Assembly: GCF_018130145.1 (NCBI RefSeq) | Contig: NZ_JAFCMB010000002.1 | Location: forward strand, 186,001-250,000 | Source: Bradyrhizobium sp. AUGA SZCCT0176 | Lineage (GTDB): Bacteria > Pseudomonadota > Alphaproteobacteria > Rhizobiales > Xanthobacteraceae | Reading direction: 5' to 3' | DNA length: 64,000 bases | Part shown: positions 25,619 through 33,513 of the stretch, piece after piece | How positions within the stretch are numbered: the first letter of the stretch is position 1 | Layout of the letters: each line of letters opens with the position of its first letter | The notes under the pieces: model-generated | The model's database searches: none | What the model was told of the DNA's origin: nothing | What the model saw: only the letters and a program-made list of their open reading frames with translations | Position numbers and translations under genes: made by a program

Positions 25619-25745
25619 TCCGTTTTTCGAACACGTCAATGCTTCAGGCGCAGGCAAAACGCGAGGCGGCAAAAGCCGATCGACACATTTGTCATCATCG
25701 CGTCACCAGCGCGCGGAATTGTCGGGCAGTTTTGGAGTAATGAAC

Positions 25746-26909
25746 ATGGACGCGCGAACCCCACATCTCGAACAGACCATCCATGCGCGCGGCTGGCGGC
25801 CGGAGCGCTGCGACCGCGTTGCGCTGGTGCTGCAGGGCGGCGGCGCGCTCGGCGCCTATCAGGCCGGCGTCTATCAGGCCCTGCACGAGGCCCATATCGA
25901 GCCGGACTGGGTGTGCGGCGTGTCGATCGGCGCGATCAATTCGGCGATCATCGCCGGCAACCCGCCGGAGCGCCGGCTCGAACGCTTGCAGATTTTCTGG
26001 GACCGCATCACCAGCCGCAAGATCTGGCACTACACGCCGGACGGCGACATCTATCGCAAGGCGCGCAATTTCGCGAGCTCGCTCATGACGACGTCGCTGG
26101 GCCAGCCCGGCTTCTTCACCCCGCACATGACCAACCCGTGGCTCAGCGCCACCGGCGCCCGGACGGCGACGAGCTATTACGACACCGAGCCGCTGCGCCA
26201 GACGCTGCTCGAGCTCGTCGATTTCGACATGATCAACGACAAGCGGATCCGGTTTGCGGTGGGCGCGGTCAACGTGCTGTCAGGCAATTTCATTTATTTC
26301 GACAACGCCCATGACGAGATCATTCCCGAGCACATCATGGCGAGCGGCGCGCTGCCGCCGGCCCTGCCGATGGTGAAGGTCGGCACCGACCATTTCTGGG
26401 ACGGCGGCATCGTCTCGAACACGCCGCTGCAGCATCTCTTGGACCAGGAGGACAGCCTCAATTCGCTGGTGTTCCAGGTCGACCTGTTCAGCGCCCGCGG
26501 AGCCTTGCCGCGCGACATCCAGGACGTGATGGCCCGGCACAAGGACATCATGTATTCCTCGCGCACGCGCCACAATACCGACGTCTACCGCAAGACGCAC
26601 AATCTGAAAGCGCGCCTGCACAAGGCGCTGTCACGAATTCCCGACGATCAGCTGTCCGACGAAGAGCGTCAGATCAAGGCCAGCATCGGCAATCTGCCCG
26701 AGATCGCGATCCTGCAACTGATCTACCAGCAGAAGGCCTATGAAGGCGACGCCAAGGACCACGAATTCTCGGGCACCTCGATGCGCGAGCACTGGATGAG
26801 CGGCCACGAGGACACCAAACGCACCCTGAAGCGCCGCGACTGGATCCGGATGCCCGACGAAGGCATGGGTATTGTGATCCACGACGTGCATCGGGAGAAC
26901 GAGGCGTAG
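25746..26909 (+). CDS. Patatin-like phospholipase with DUF3734-type C-terminus
   Basis: Serine hydrolase of 387 residues. Patatin elements: oxyanion glycine loop LQGGGALGAYQAG, nucleophile elbow GVSIGAINSA (G-x-S-x-G), and catalytic Asp in DGGIVSNTPL (D-G-G). The C-terminal 130 residues (RTRHNTDVYRKTHNLKARLHKAL onward) match the DUF3734 tail. The ATG at 25746 is favoured because GGAG is 8 bases upstream; a nearer ATG at 25740 is too close. Such proteins in this group are often near ketone-body or PHB genes, consistent with the divergent decarboxylase gene. Lipid substrate unknown. Confidence 0.88.
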   Translation: MDARTPHLEQTIHARGWRPERCDRVALVLQGGGALGAYQAGVYQALHEAHIEPDWVCGVSIGAINSAIIAGNPPERRLERLQIFWDRITSRKIWHYTPDGDIYRKARNFASSLMTTSLGQPGFFTPHMTNPWLSATGARTATSYYDTEPLRQTLLELVDFDMINDKRIRFAVGAVNVLSGNFIYFDNAHDEIIPEHIMASGALPPALPMVKVGTDHFWDGGIVSNTPLQHLLDQEDSLNSLVFQVDLFSARGALPRDIQDVMARHKDIMYSSRTRHNTDVYRKTHNLKARLHKALSRIPDDQLSDEERQIKASIGNLPEIAILQLIYQQKAYEGDAKDHEFSGTSMREHWMSGHEDTKRTLKRRDWIRMPDEGMGIVIHDVHRENEA

Positions 26910-26918
26910 CTCGACTAT

Positions 26919-27020
26919 CGTCATTGCCGGGCTTGACCCGGCAATCCATCTTTCTTCGAATGAATCGCGATTGTCCGCTAGCGCGGGCGATGGATACGCG
27001 GGTCAAGCCCGCGTATGACG
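26919..27020. repeat. Intergenic palindromic repeat, GTCATTGCCGGGCTTGACC type
   Basis: CGTCATTGCCGGGCTTGACC with GGCAATCCATC on the left; GATGGATACGC with GGTCAAGCCCGCGTATGACG on the right. Same family as 5070-5155 and 57605-57677; the right half is almost identical to that of 57605-57677. Lies between convergent genes. Confidence 0.87.
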
Positions 27021-27041
27021 AGTTGAGTGCGCGGCAACCAC

Positions 27042-28601
27042 CTACGGCCTGATGGCCATGTTCGTCGCCGGCCCCGTCGTGAGGACCCGTTCAGCCAGCC
27101 GCGCGAATTCGCACAATAGCGAGCGCGTCTTGCGGGGATCGATCACTTCCTCGACCCAGAATTTTTCGGCCGAGCGGAACGGCGAGCGCAGCTTGTTGAG
27201 ACGGTCCTCGATCTCTTTCAGCTTTGCCGCCGGGTCTTCCGCGGCATCGATGTCGGCGCGATAGGCGGCCTCGATGCCGCCCTCGAGCGGCAGCGAGCCC
27301 CAATAGGCCGAGGGCCAGGCGTAACGCATCGAATAGCGGTTGGCCGGCTGGTGCACGACGCCGGCGACGCCGAAGGCGTTGCGCACGATGATGGTGCACC
27401 AGGGCACGGTGCTCTGGTTGACGGCGGCCATCGCGCGCACGCCGTGCCGGATGGTCGCCGACTTCTCGGCCTCGAGCCCGATCATGAAGCCCGGGCAATC
27501 CATCAGATAGACCACCGGCAGATGGAAGGTTTCGGCGAAGTCGACCCAGCGCACCACCTTCTGGCAGGCCTCCGCCGTCCACGACCCGCCATAGTGGAAG
27601 GGATCGCTGGCGAGCAGCAGCACCGCGCGGCCTTCGAGACGCGCGAGGCCCGTGATGATCGGGCGGCCGAAATTGGCGTTGACCTCGAAGAACGAGCCCT
27701 TGTCGACGACGGCGTCGATGATCGGGCGCATCTTGTAGACCTGACGGCGGTTGCGCGGTACCGCCTTCATCAGCGCTTCCTCGGCGCGCTCCGGATCGTC
27801 GGTGCAGGGCGTGGTCGGCGGCAGCTCGTAGACCGATGACGGCAGATAGGACAGGAAGCGCCGGGCGCGCTCGAACGCCTCTTCCTCGGTATCGACGGCA
27901 TCGTCCACACCGCCGGCGCGGGTCTGGATGTCAGCGCCGCCGAGTTCCTGTTTGGTCAGGTCTTGGCCGAGACGCTTCACGACCGGCGGCCCCGCGACGA
28001 ACATCGCCGAGTTCCTGGTCATGACCGAATAATGGCTCGCCGCCAGCCGCGCCGCGCCGAGGCCCGCGACCGAGCCGAGGCCGAGCGCCACCACCGGCAC
28101 GCGCGCCATGTTCGCCGTCGTGAACCAGTACCAGCGCGTGCCGCCGACGCCGCCCGGCAGATTAGCGGCCCCTCGCGTCTCGATCGTCTTCACCGAGCCG
28201 CCGCCGCCCGAGCCTTCGATCACGCGGATGATCGGCAGGCGGAAATCATGCGCCATCTCCTCGGCCATCAGCGGCTTGGCGGAGATCGAGGCGTCGGCCG
28301 AGCCGCCGCGCACGGTGAAATCGTCGCCAACGACGACCACCGGACGGCCTTCGACCTTGGCCCGGCCGAACACGCAGTTCGCGGGCGTCAGGTGCTTGAG
28401 TTCGCTGTTCTCGTCATATTCGGCGATGCCGGAGATGGCGCCGATTTCGTGGAAGGACTTCTGGTCAACGATCTTGTCGATGCGCTCCCGAACGGTGAGC
28501 CGGCCCTGGTCATGCTGACGCTTGACCTTGTCAACGCCTCCCATCTCGCGCGCGAACGCTTCGCGCCGGGCGAGGTCGTCGAGTTCCGGCTTCCAGTTCA
28601 T
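27042..28601 (-). CDS. Acyl-CoA carboxylase beta (carboxyltransferase) subunit
   Basis: Biotin-dependent carboxyltransferase of 519 residues with two crotonase-like halves (N-terminal acyl-CoA region with EGSGGGGSVKTIE, C-terminal carboxybiotin region with DCPGFMIGLEAEKSATIRHG and RNAFGVAG). It transfers CO2 from biotin to an acyl-CoA (propionyl-, methylcrotonyl- or related), or acts in reverse in decarboxylases. No biotin carboxylase gene is in the window; a 73-residue biotin carrier lies 1 kb away. Its 5' end overlaps the 3' end of the IclR gene by 71 bases, so it follows the regulator in the same transcript. Confidence 0.9.
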   Translation of the reverse strand: MNWKPELDDLARREAFAREMGGVDKVKRQHDQGRLTVRERIDKIVDQKSFHEIGAISGIAEYDENSELKHLTPANCVFGRAKVEGRPVVVVGDDFTVRGGSADASISAKPLMAEEMAHDFRLPIIRVIEGSGGGGSVKTIETRGAANLPGGVGGTRWYWFTTANMARVPVVALGLGSVAGLGAARLAASHYSVMTRNSAMFVAGPPVVKRLGQDLTKQELGGADIQTRAGGVDDAVDTEEEAFERARRFLSYLPSSVYELPPTTPCTDDPERAEEALMKAVPRNRRQVYKMRPIIDAVVDKGSFFEVNANFGRPIITGLARLEGRAVLLLASDPFHYGGSWTAEACQKVVRWVDFAETFHLPVVYLMDCPGFMIGLEAEKSATIRHGVRAMAAVNQSTVPWCTIIVRNAFGVAGVVHQPANRYSMRYAWPSAYWGSLPLEGGIEAAYRADIDAAEDPAAKLKEIEDRLNKLRSPFRSAEKFWVEEVIDPRKTRSLLCEFARLAERVLTTGPATNMAIRP

Positions 28602-29508
28602 TCGTATCCTCCGCCTTGATGATTTTATTATTGTTATGCACTGACACCGGAAGCGCTTTTCTTTCCAGCCGGTTGGTGAAGATGTCGCCGTCGGCGCCTT
28701 CGAGCAGACCGCCGAGCGCAGCCCCCAGTTCGACCATCACCGGCGCCACGTCGCGGTGCACCCGCTTTTCATCGAACATCGCGGACAACAGACCGATCGT
28801 CGCGACGACGTAGGTTTGATATTGCGGCGACCACAGCGGCACGGCGCAACCGTTGATGTGCGGGCTCCAGGTGCCGCAGGCCACGACATAGCCGTGTTCG
28901 CGCAGATGACGGCGATTGTCCTCGATGCGCGACTTCAGCATCCGCGCGCTATCCGGCATCTCGCGTTCCATTTCCACGATGAGCGCATCGCCGACATCGT
29001 CGTCGAGCGCCGCGGTGTAGGCGTGGCCCGCCGCCGTGCTCGCCATCGCAATGCGGCTGCCGGTGGTCTCGTGCAGGCCGAGCGCATTCGCGGCGCGGGC
29101 GAACTCGAGATAGACCAGTTGAAAACGATCGGGGATCACGAAACCGACGGTGCCCGGCAATTGCTCGGCGACATCCTGCAACCGCAACCGGATCAGATTG
29201 CGCAGCTGCAATCCCTTCATCATCGAGGTGCTCATCGCCACCGCGCTCGGGCCGATGCGGTACTTCTGGTCGCGCGGCAGATAGACCAGCTGACCCATCC
29301 GCGTCAGCGTGTGCGTCAACCGCGACACCGTCGATCGCGGCAGACCGCAGCGATTGGAAATTTCGAGATTGCCGAGTCGGGCTTCGTGACCCTCGAAGCA
29401 GCGCAGGACATCGAACGCCCGCGACACCACTTGGATCACATCGCCCTCGCCCGCCAGATCGCTGGCAAGCATTCCCTGTTTGCTAAGCCGCTCTGAGCGT
29501 CTTCCCAT
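28531..29508 (-). CDS. IclR-family transcriptional regulator
   Basis: IclR regulator of 325 residues, longer than the usual 250-280. N-terminal winged HTH (VSRAFDVLRCFEG, NRCGLPRSTVSRLTHTLTRMGQLVY), then the GAF-like effector domain (GVFVIPD-like GFVIPDRFQLVYLE; SRIAMASTAAGHAYTAAL; CAVPLWSP). The last 50 residues are a low-complexity Arg-rich tail, part of which is read through the start of the carboxyltransferase gene in another frame. A start at 29472 would drop 12 residues. Probably controls itself, the divergent biotin carrier and perhaps the TRAP genes. Confidence 0.87.
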   Translation of the reverse strand: MGRRSERLSKQGMLASDLAGEGDVIQVVSRAFDVLRCFEGHEARLGNLEISNRCGLPRSTVSRLTHTLTRMGQLVYLPRDQKYRIGPSAVAMSTSMMKGLQLRNLIRLRLQDVAEQLPGTVGFVIPDRFQLVYLEFARAANALGLHETTGSRIAMASTAAGHAYTAALDDDVGDALIVEMEREMPDSARMLKSRIEDNRRHLREHGYVVACGTWSPHINGCAVPLWSPQYQTYVVATIGLLSAMFDEKRVHRDVAPVMVELGAALGGLLEGADGDIFTNRLERKALPVSVHNNNKIIKAEDTNELEAGTRRPRPARSVRARDGRR

Positions 29509-29520
29509 ATTTTGGCTCCG

Positions 29521-29544
29521 TTCCGCCCTGCGGAATAAAATTCC
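29521..29544. promoter_or_regulatory. Overlapping palindromes, candidate IclR operator
   Basis: TTCCGCCCTGCGGAA (29521-29535) has perfect 6-base arms with a 3-base spacer, and GGAATAAAATTCC (29532-29544) has perfect 5-base arms with a 3-base spacer; they share GGAA. They begin 13 bases upstream of the IclR start in the divergent gap to the biotin-carrier gene. Short GGAA/TTCC dyads are typical of IclR-family sites. Confidence 0.5.
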
Positions 29545-29638
29545 ACTTGCAGATCAAGCTACCTCAGGCAATCTGCAGCCACAACAAAAAGCCGTTCGCG
29601 GGACGAAATTGTCACGTCACACGGTACCGGAGGGTGGC

Positions 29639-29860
29639 ATGCCAGAGATCAAGATTGTGACCGAAGTCGCCGGACGCGTGTGCGCGCTGGCTGCAGAAGC
29701 TGGAGCGAGTGTCGGTGACGGCGACGAGATTGCATTCGTCGAAGCGATGAAAATGGAAATCCCGGTAACGTCGACAATTACCGGGAAAATCAAGGCAATT
29801 CTGGTCAAACTCGACGACGTGATCGCTGAAGGACAGGTGGTCGCGATCGTCGAAGCTTAG
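29639..29860 (+). CDS. Stand-alone biotin carboxyl carrier (biotinyl-lipoyl) protein
   Basis: 73-residue biotinyl domain and nothing else. The biotinylation motif EAMKMEI places the acceptor lysine near residue 36, in the hairpin between two quasi-symmetric halves (PEIKIVTEVAGRVCAL and TSTITGKIKAILVKLDDVIAEGQVVAIVEA). GGAGGG at 29629-29634 sets the ATG at 29639; upstream in-frame codons lack domain sequence. It should carry CO2 for the carboxyltransferase encoded divergently at 27042-28601. It is far shorter than AccB (about 150), resembling the mobile carriers of multi-subunit carboxylases and decarboxylases. Confidence 0.9.
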   Translation: MPEIKIVTEVAGRVCALAAEAGASVGDGDEIAFVEAMKMEIPVTSTITGKIKAILVKLDDVIAEGQVVAIVEA

Positions 29861-29987
29861 CTCTTTCGCGCTCATACTTTTGATGCGTGACGATCTGTCC
29901 GCCAGTGCAACTGGCATAATGGTGGACGTGAACGTGCTCGGACGTTGCCATAGCAATGCTGCGATGACATCATCCTAATCAGAAAAA

Positions 29988-30004
29988 GTTTCATCTAGCG
30001 AAAC
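29988..30004. promoter_or_regulatory. Dyad before the TAXI binding-protein gene
   Basis: GTTTCATCTAGCGAAAC has perfect 5-base arms around 7 bases and lies immediately before the GGGGGAAAC ribosome-binding region. It may be an operator or a 5' hairpin affecting translation. It does not match the GGAA/TTCC dyads upstream of iclR. Confidence 0.3.
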
Positions 30005-30018
30005 AATTTGGGGGAAAC

Positions 30019-31182
30019 ATGAACCGTCGACTGTCGAACTTTGCGCCTGCCGCACTCGCAGGCATCTCGCTCATGGCGTTTGCGCCGGCGCTGGCCCAGG
30101 ACGTCAAGCTGCCGCCGACCATGACGTTCACCGCCTATGACACCGGTACCGCCGGATTCAACATTGCGGTCGCCGTCGGCAAGATGATGAAGGACAAATA
30201 CGGCACCGACCTGCGGGTTCTCCCGGCAGGCAATGACGTGGCGCGCCTCGCGCCCTTGCGCGCCGGTCGCGCGATGTCTTCGGCGATGGGGTCCGGCACC
30301 TATTTCGCGCAGGAAGGCGTGTTTGAATTCGGCGCCAAGGAATGGGGGCCGCAAGCCTTGCAACTGGTGCTCTCGTCGGTCGACTGCAACGCAGGTTCGC
30401 TCGGCGTCGCCCGCGATACCGGGGTCAAGGAGGTCAAGGATCTCCGCGGAAAGCGGGTCGGATTCGTCGTCGGCTCCCCGGCGCTGAACCAGAATGCGCT
30501 TGCGATCCTGGCGTTCGGCGATCTCAAGCAGAGCGACGTCAAGGCGGTGGAATTCTCCAGCTATGGCGCGATGTGGAAGGGCTTGATCAACAACGACGTC
30601 GACGCTGCCTTCGCGACCACCATCACCGCCCCTGCAAAGGAAGCCGAGACCTCGCCGCGCGGCATCGTCTGGCCCCCGCTCCCGCACAACGACAAGGCTG
30701 GTTGGGAACGCGTCAAGAAAGTCGGTTCGTTCTTCTTCCCGCACGTCGCCACCTGCGGCGCCGGCATTACGAAGGAAAAGCCGATCGAACTCGGAAACTA
30801 TCCGTATCCCATTTTCGTCGTCTATGGATCGCAGCCGGCTGATCAGGTCTATGCCGTGACCAAGGCGATGATCACGGGCTACGACCTTTACAAGGACGCT
30901 GCTGCCGGCGCCGCCGGTCTAGCGGCCGACCGCCAGACCAAAAACTGGGCGGTGCCCCTCCATCCCGGCGCGGTGAAGGCGATGAAGGAAGCCGGCCAAT
31001 GGAGCGACGACCAGGAGGCGCACAACAATGCGCTGTTCAAGCGGCAGGCCGTTCTGGCCGCGGCGTGGGCCGACTACGGCAAAGCCAGCCCGCCGTCGGA
31101 TGAGAAGGCATTCCTGGATGGCTGGATGAAGGCTCGCGCCGCAGCCCTTGCCAAAGCCGGCATGCCGAACGGATTCGAATAG
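30019..31182 (+). CDS. TAXI-family TRAP transporter solute-binding protein
   Basis: Periplasmic binding protein of 387 residues with a signal peptide (MNRRLSNFAPAALAGISLMAFAPALAQ). The TAXI signature region is TFTAYDTGTAGFNIAVAVGKMM, and later DLRGKRVGFVVGSPALNQ. It delivers a ligand to the TRAP permease encoded 62 bases downstream. Some TAXI proteins bind glutamate or glutamine (Thermus example, from memory), and a glutaminase gene closes this gene run, so a Glu/Gln or related ligand is a testable inference. RBS GGGGGAAAC precedes the ATG. Confidence 0.9.
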   Translation: MNRRLSNFAPAALAGISLMAFAPALAQDVKLPPTMTFTAYDTGTAGFNIAVAVGKMMKDKYGTDLRVLPAGNDVARLAPLRAGRAMSSAMGSGTYFAQEGVFEFGAKEWGPQALQLVLSSVDCNAGSLGVARDTGVKEVKDLRGKRVGFVVGSPALNQNALAILAFGDLKQSDVKAVEFSSYGAMWKGLINNDVDAAFATTITAPAKEAETSPRGIVWPPLPHNDKAGWERVKKVGSFFFPHVATCGAGITKEKPIELGNYPYPIFVVYGSQPADQVYAVTKAMITGYDLYKDAAAGAAGLAADRQTKNWAVPLHPGAVKAMKEAGQWSDDQEAHNNALFKRQAVLAAAWADYGKASPPSDEKAFLDGWMKARAAALAKAGMPNGFE

Positions 31183-31244
31183 ACCATCGCAAACCCGCGC
31201 ACGACCGATCGCCCGCAACTACCCGCAACTATTGGAACAGATGA

Positions 31245-33491
31245 ATGACGCTTCCTCCATCCGATAGAGCGCAGCAGCCGCGCGCCGTGTCGTCGCCGAC
31301 CGGCGGCGGCCCGGCCGAGCCGGCCAAGGTCGAGTTGGCCGATCCGCTGGTCGCGGTAGCCGACCTGCAGGAAGCCGAGGTCTCGCGCATCCGAACGCTG
31401 AAAGGCGGCTGGCGCTGGTTGCTGATCGTCCTGACCGCGGTGACGATCCTGCTCTGCGTGAACCAGCAATTCTCATTGCGGTTCTTCATCGACTACACGC
31501 AGCTCAACACCGAATATTTCTATCTGCTGATCGCGTTGATGCTGCCTTTTACGTTCCTGATATTTCCAGGTTCGGAGAAGGCAAGCATCGAGCGAATGCC
31601 CTGGTATGACATCGCGCTGTTCCTGCTGACATTCGGTGCGGCGATCTACCTGATGATGAACGTCCGCAAGGCGGCGTCGGCAGGCTGGGAATTCGGCGGC
31701 GCGCCGACGCCGGTGATCGCAGCCGGCCTGGTGATGTGGTTCGTGCTGATGGAGGCGTTGCGGCGCACCGGCGGCTGGAGCCTCCTGCTCAGCGTGCTTC
31801 CCTTCACGCTGTATCCGATGTTCGCCGATTCCAAATGGCTTGGACCGTTTCGCGGCACCCAATCGAACCTCGAACAGACCACCGCCTATCACACGCTGTC
31901 GGGCGAAAGCCTGCTCGGCATTCCGGTCCAGGCCTTCGCCGACACGGTGATCGGCTTCCTGGTGTTCGGCACCGCGTTGATGATGACCGGCGCCGGCAAG
32001 TTCTTCATCAATATCGCATTCGCGATGTGCGGAACGTTCCGCGGCGGCGCGGCAAAGGTCTGTGTCTTTGCCAGCGGCCTGCTCGGCACCGTCGGCGGCA
32101 GCATCGTCTCCAACGTGCTGACGGCCGGCACGATGACCATCCCGGCGATGAAGAAGACCGGCTTTACACCATCCTACTCCGCCGCGATCGAAGCCTGCGC
32201 CTCGACCGGCGCCGTTCTGGCGCCGCCGGTGCTCGGCGCCACCGCGTTCGTGATGGCGCAGTTCATGAACACCAGCTATGCCGACGTCGCGCTGGCGGCG
32301 ACCATCCCCTCGATCCTGTATTATGTCGGCCTGTTCGCGCAGGTCGACGCCTACGCCGCGCGTCACAAGCTGAAGGGGCTGCCGCGGGAGGAGCTCCCGC
32401 GCTTCTGGGATGCCTTCAAGGAAGGCTGGTACTACCTCTTTGTCATCGCGATCCTCGTGGTCATGCTGCTGCACTTCAAGCGCGAAAGTCACGCGCCGTT
32501 TTACGCATCCGTGCTGCTGGTGATCCTGCATCAATGGTCGGGACCGGCGCCATGGAAGCGCGGCAATACGGCGGTGCTCGTCCTCTCGATCGTCGCGACC
32601 GGGCTGATGTTCTGGTTCGACGTGCTCAACGCGATCCTCTGGGGCATGTGCCTGCTCGCCGCGCTCAACGAATTCTTTCCGGGCAAGAACTGGGGCGGCG
32701 CGCGCTGGCTGCAGTTCCTCGAACTGAACGGCAAGACCTTCGTCGAGCTGATCGCCATTCTCGCTGGCTGCGGTCTCCTGATCGGTGCGTTCTCGCTCAC
32801 CGGCGTGATTTCAAGCCTTGCCAACGATTTGCTGAACATCGCCGGCGGCGACGCGTTCCTCCTGCTCATCATGTGCGCGTTCACCAGCCTGATCCTCGGG
32901 CTCGGGCTGACCACGACGTCCTGCTACATCTTCCTCGCGATCCTGGTGGCCCCTGCGCTGGAAAAGCTCGGGCTCAACAAGATGGCCGTGCACATGTTCA
33001 TCTTCTACTGGGGCATGCTGTCGGCGATCACGCCACCGGTCGCCATCGCCTCGTTTGCCGCGGCCGGCATCGCCGGTGCGCCCGCGATGAAGACGGGCTG
33101 GGAGAGCATGTGGGTGGGCAGCATCATCTATTTCATCCCGTTCTTCTTCGTGCTGAACCCCGCATTGCTGCTGCAGGGGAACAACCCCTATCTGGAAGCG
33201 ATCGGGCTGACGGGGTTGGCCTGTTTCGGCATCATCTTCATATGCGGCGGCATCCAGGGCTATCAGGCCTATGTCGGCGACCTCCGCGGCGCCGGCGCAC
33301 TGGAATGGCCGCTGCGCGTGCTGCTGGTGATCGGCGGCTTCGTGATCGCGACACCCGGCGGCGGCATCATGCCGATCTCGCAATTGCAGATCACCTGCCT
33401 TGGCCTCGCCATCCTGATCCCGACCGTGCTGGTCGCCTTCCTGTTGTGCCGGCGCCAAAGTCTGTTGCCGAACCAGTTGCGCGCCCCGTGA
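31245..33491 (+). CDS. TRAP transporter fused permease (4TM/12TM, TAXI type)
   Basis: Membrane protein of 748 residues with about 17-19 hydrophobic segments: an N-terminal small-subunit-like part and a DctM-type large part (GTFRGGAAKVCVFASGLLGTVGGSIVSNVLTAGTMTIPAMKKTG-like region, split here only for description; second copy near ILGLGLTTTSCYIFLAILVAPALE). It drives sodium- or proton-coupled uptake of the TAXI ligand. First 45 residues are polar and cytoplasmic. The glutaminase fusion gene begins 22 bases after the stop, consistent with one operon of three genes. Confidence 0.9.
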   Translation: MTLPPSDRAQQPRAVSSPTGGGPAEPAKVELADPLVAVADLQEAEVSRIRTLKGGWRWLLIVLTAVTILLCVNQQFSLRFFIDYTQLNTEYFYLLIALMLPFTFLIFPGSEKASIERMPWYDIALFLLTFGAAIYLMMNVRKAASAGWEFGGAPTPVIAAGLVMWFVLMEALRRTGGWSLLLSVLPFTLYPMFADSKWLGPFRGTQSNLEQTTAYHTLSGESLLGIPVQAFADTVIGFLVFGTALMMTGAGKFFINIAFAMCGTFRGGAAKVCVFASGLLGTVGGSIVSNVLTAGTMTIPAMKKTGFTPSYSAAIEACASTGAVLAPPVLGATAFVMAQFMNTSYADVALAATIPSILYYVGLFAQVDAYAARHKLKGLPREELPRFWDAFKEGWYYLFVIAILVVMLLHFKRESHAPFYASVLLVILHQWSGPAPWKRGNTAVLVLSIVATGLMFWFDVLNAILWGMCLLAALNEFFPGKNWGGARWLQFLELNGKTFVELIAILAGCGLLIGAFSLTGVISSLANDLLNIAGGDAFLLLIMCAFTSLILGLGLTTTSCYIFLAILVAPALEKLGLNKMAVHMFIFYWGMLSAITPPVAIASFAAAGIAGAPAMKTGWESMWVGSIIYFIPFFFVLNPALLLQGNNPYLEAIGLTGLACFGIIFICGGIQGYQAYVGDLRGAGALEWPLRVLLVIGGFVIATPGGGIMPISQLQITCLGLAILIPTVLVAFLLCRRQSLLPNQLRAP

Positions 33492-33513
33492 TTGCGCGGC
33501 AAAACGGTAGGCG

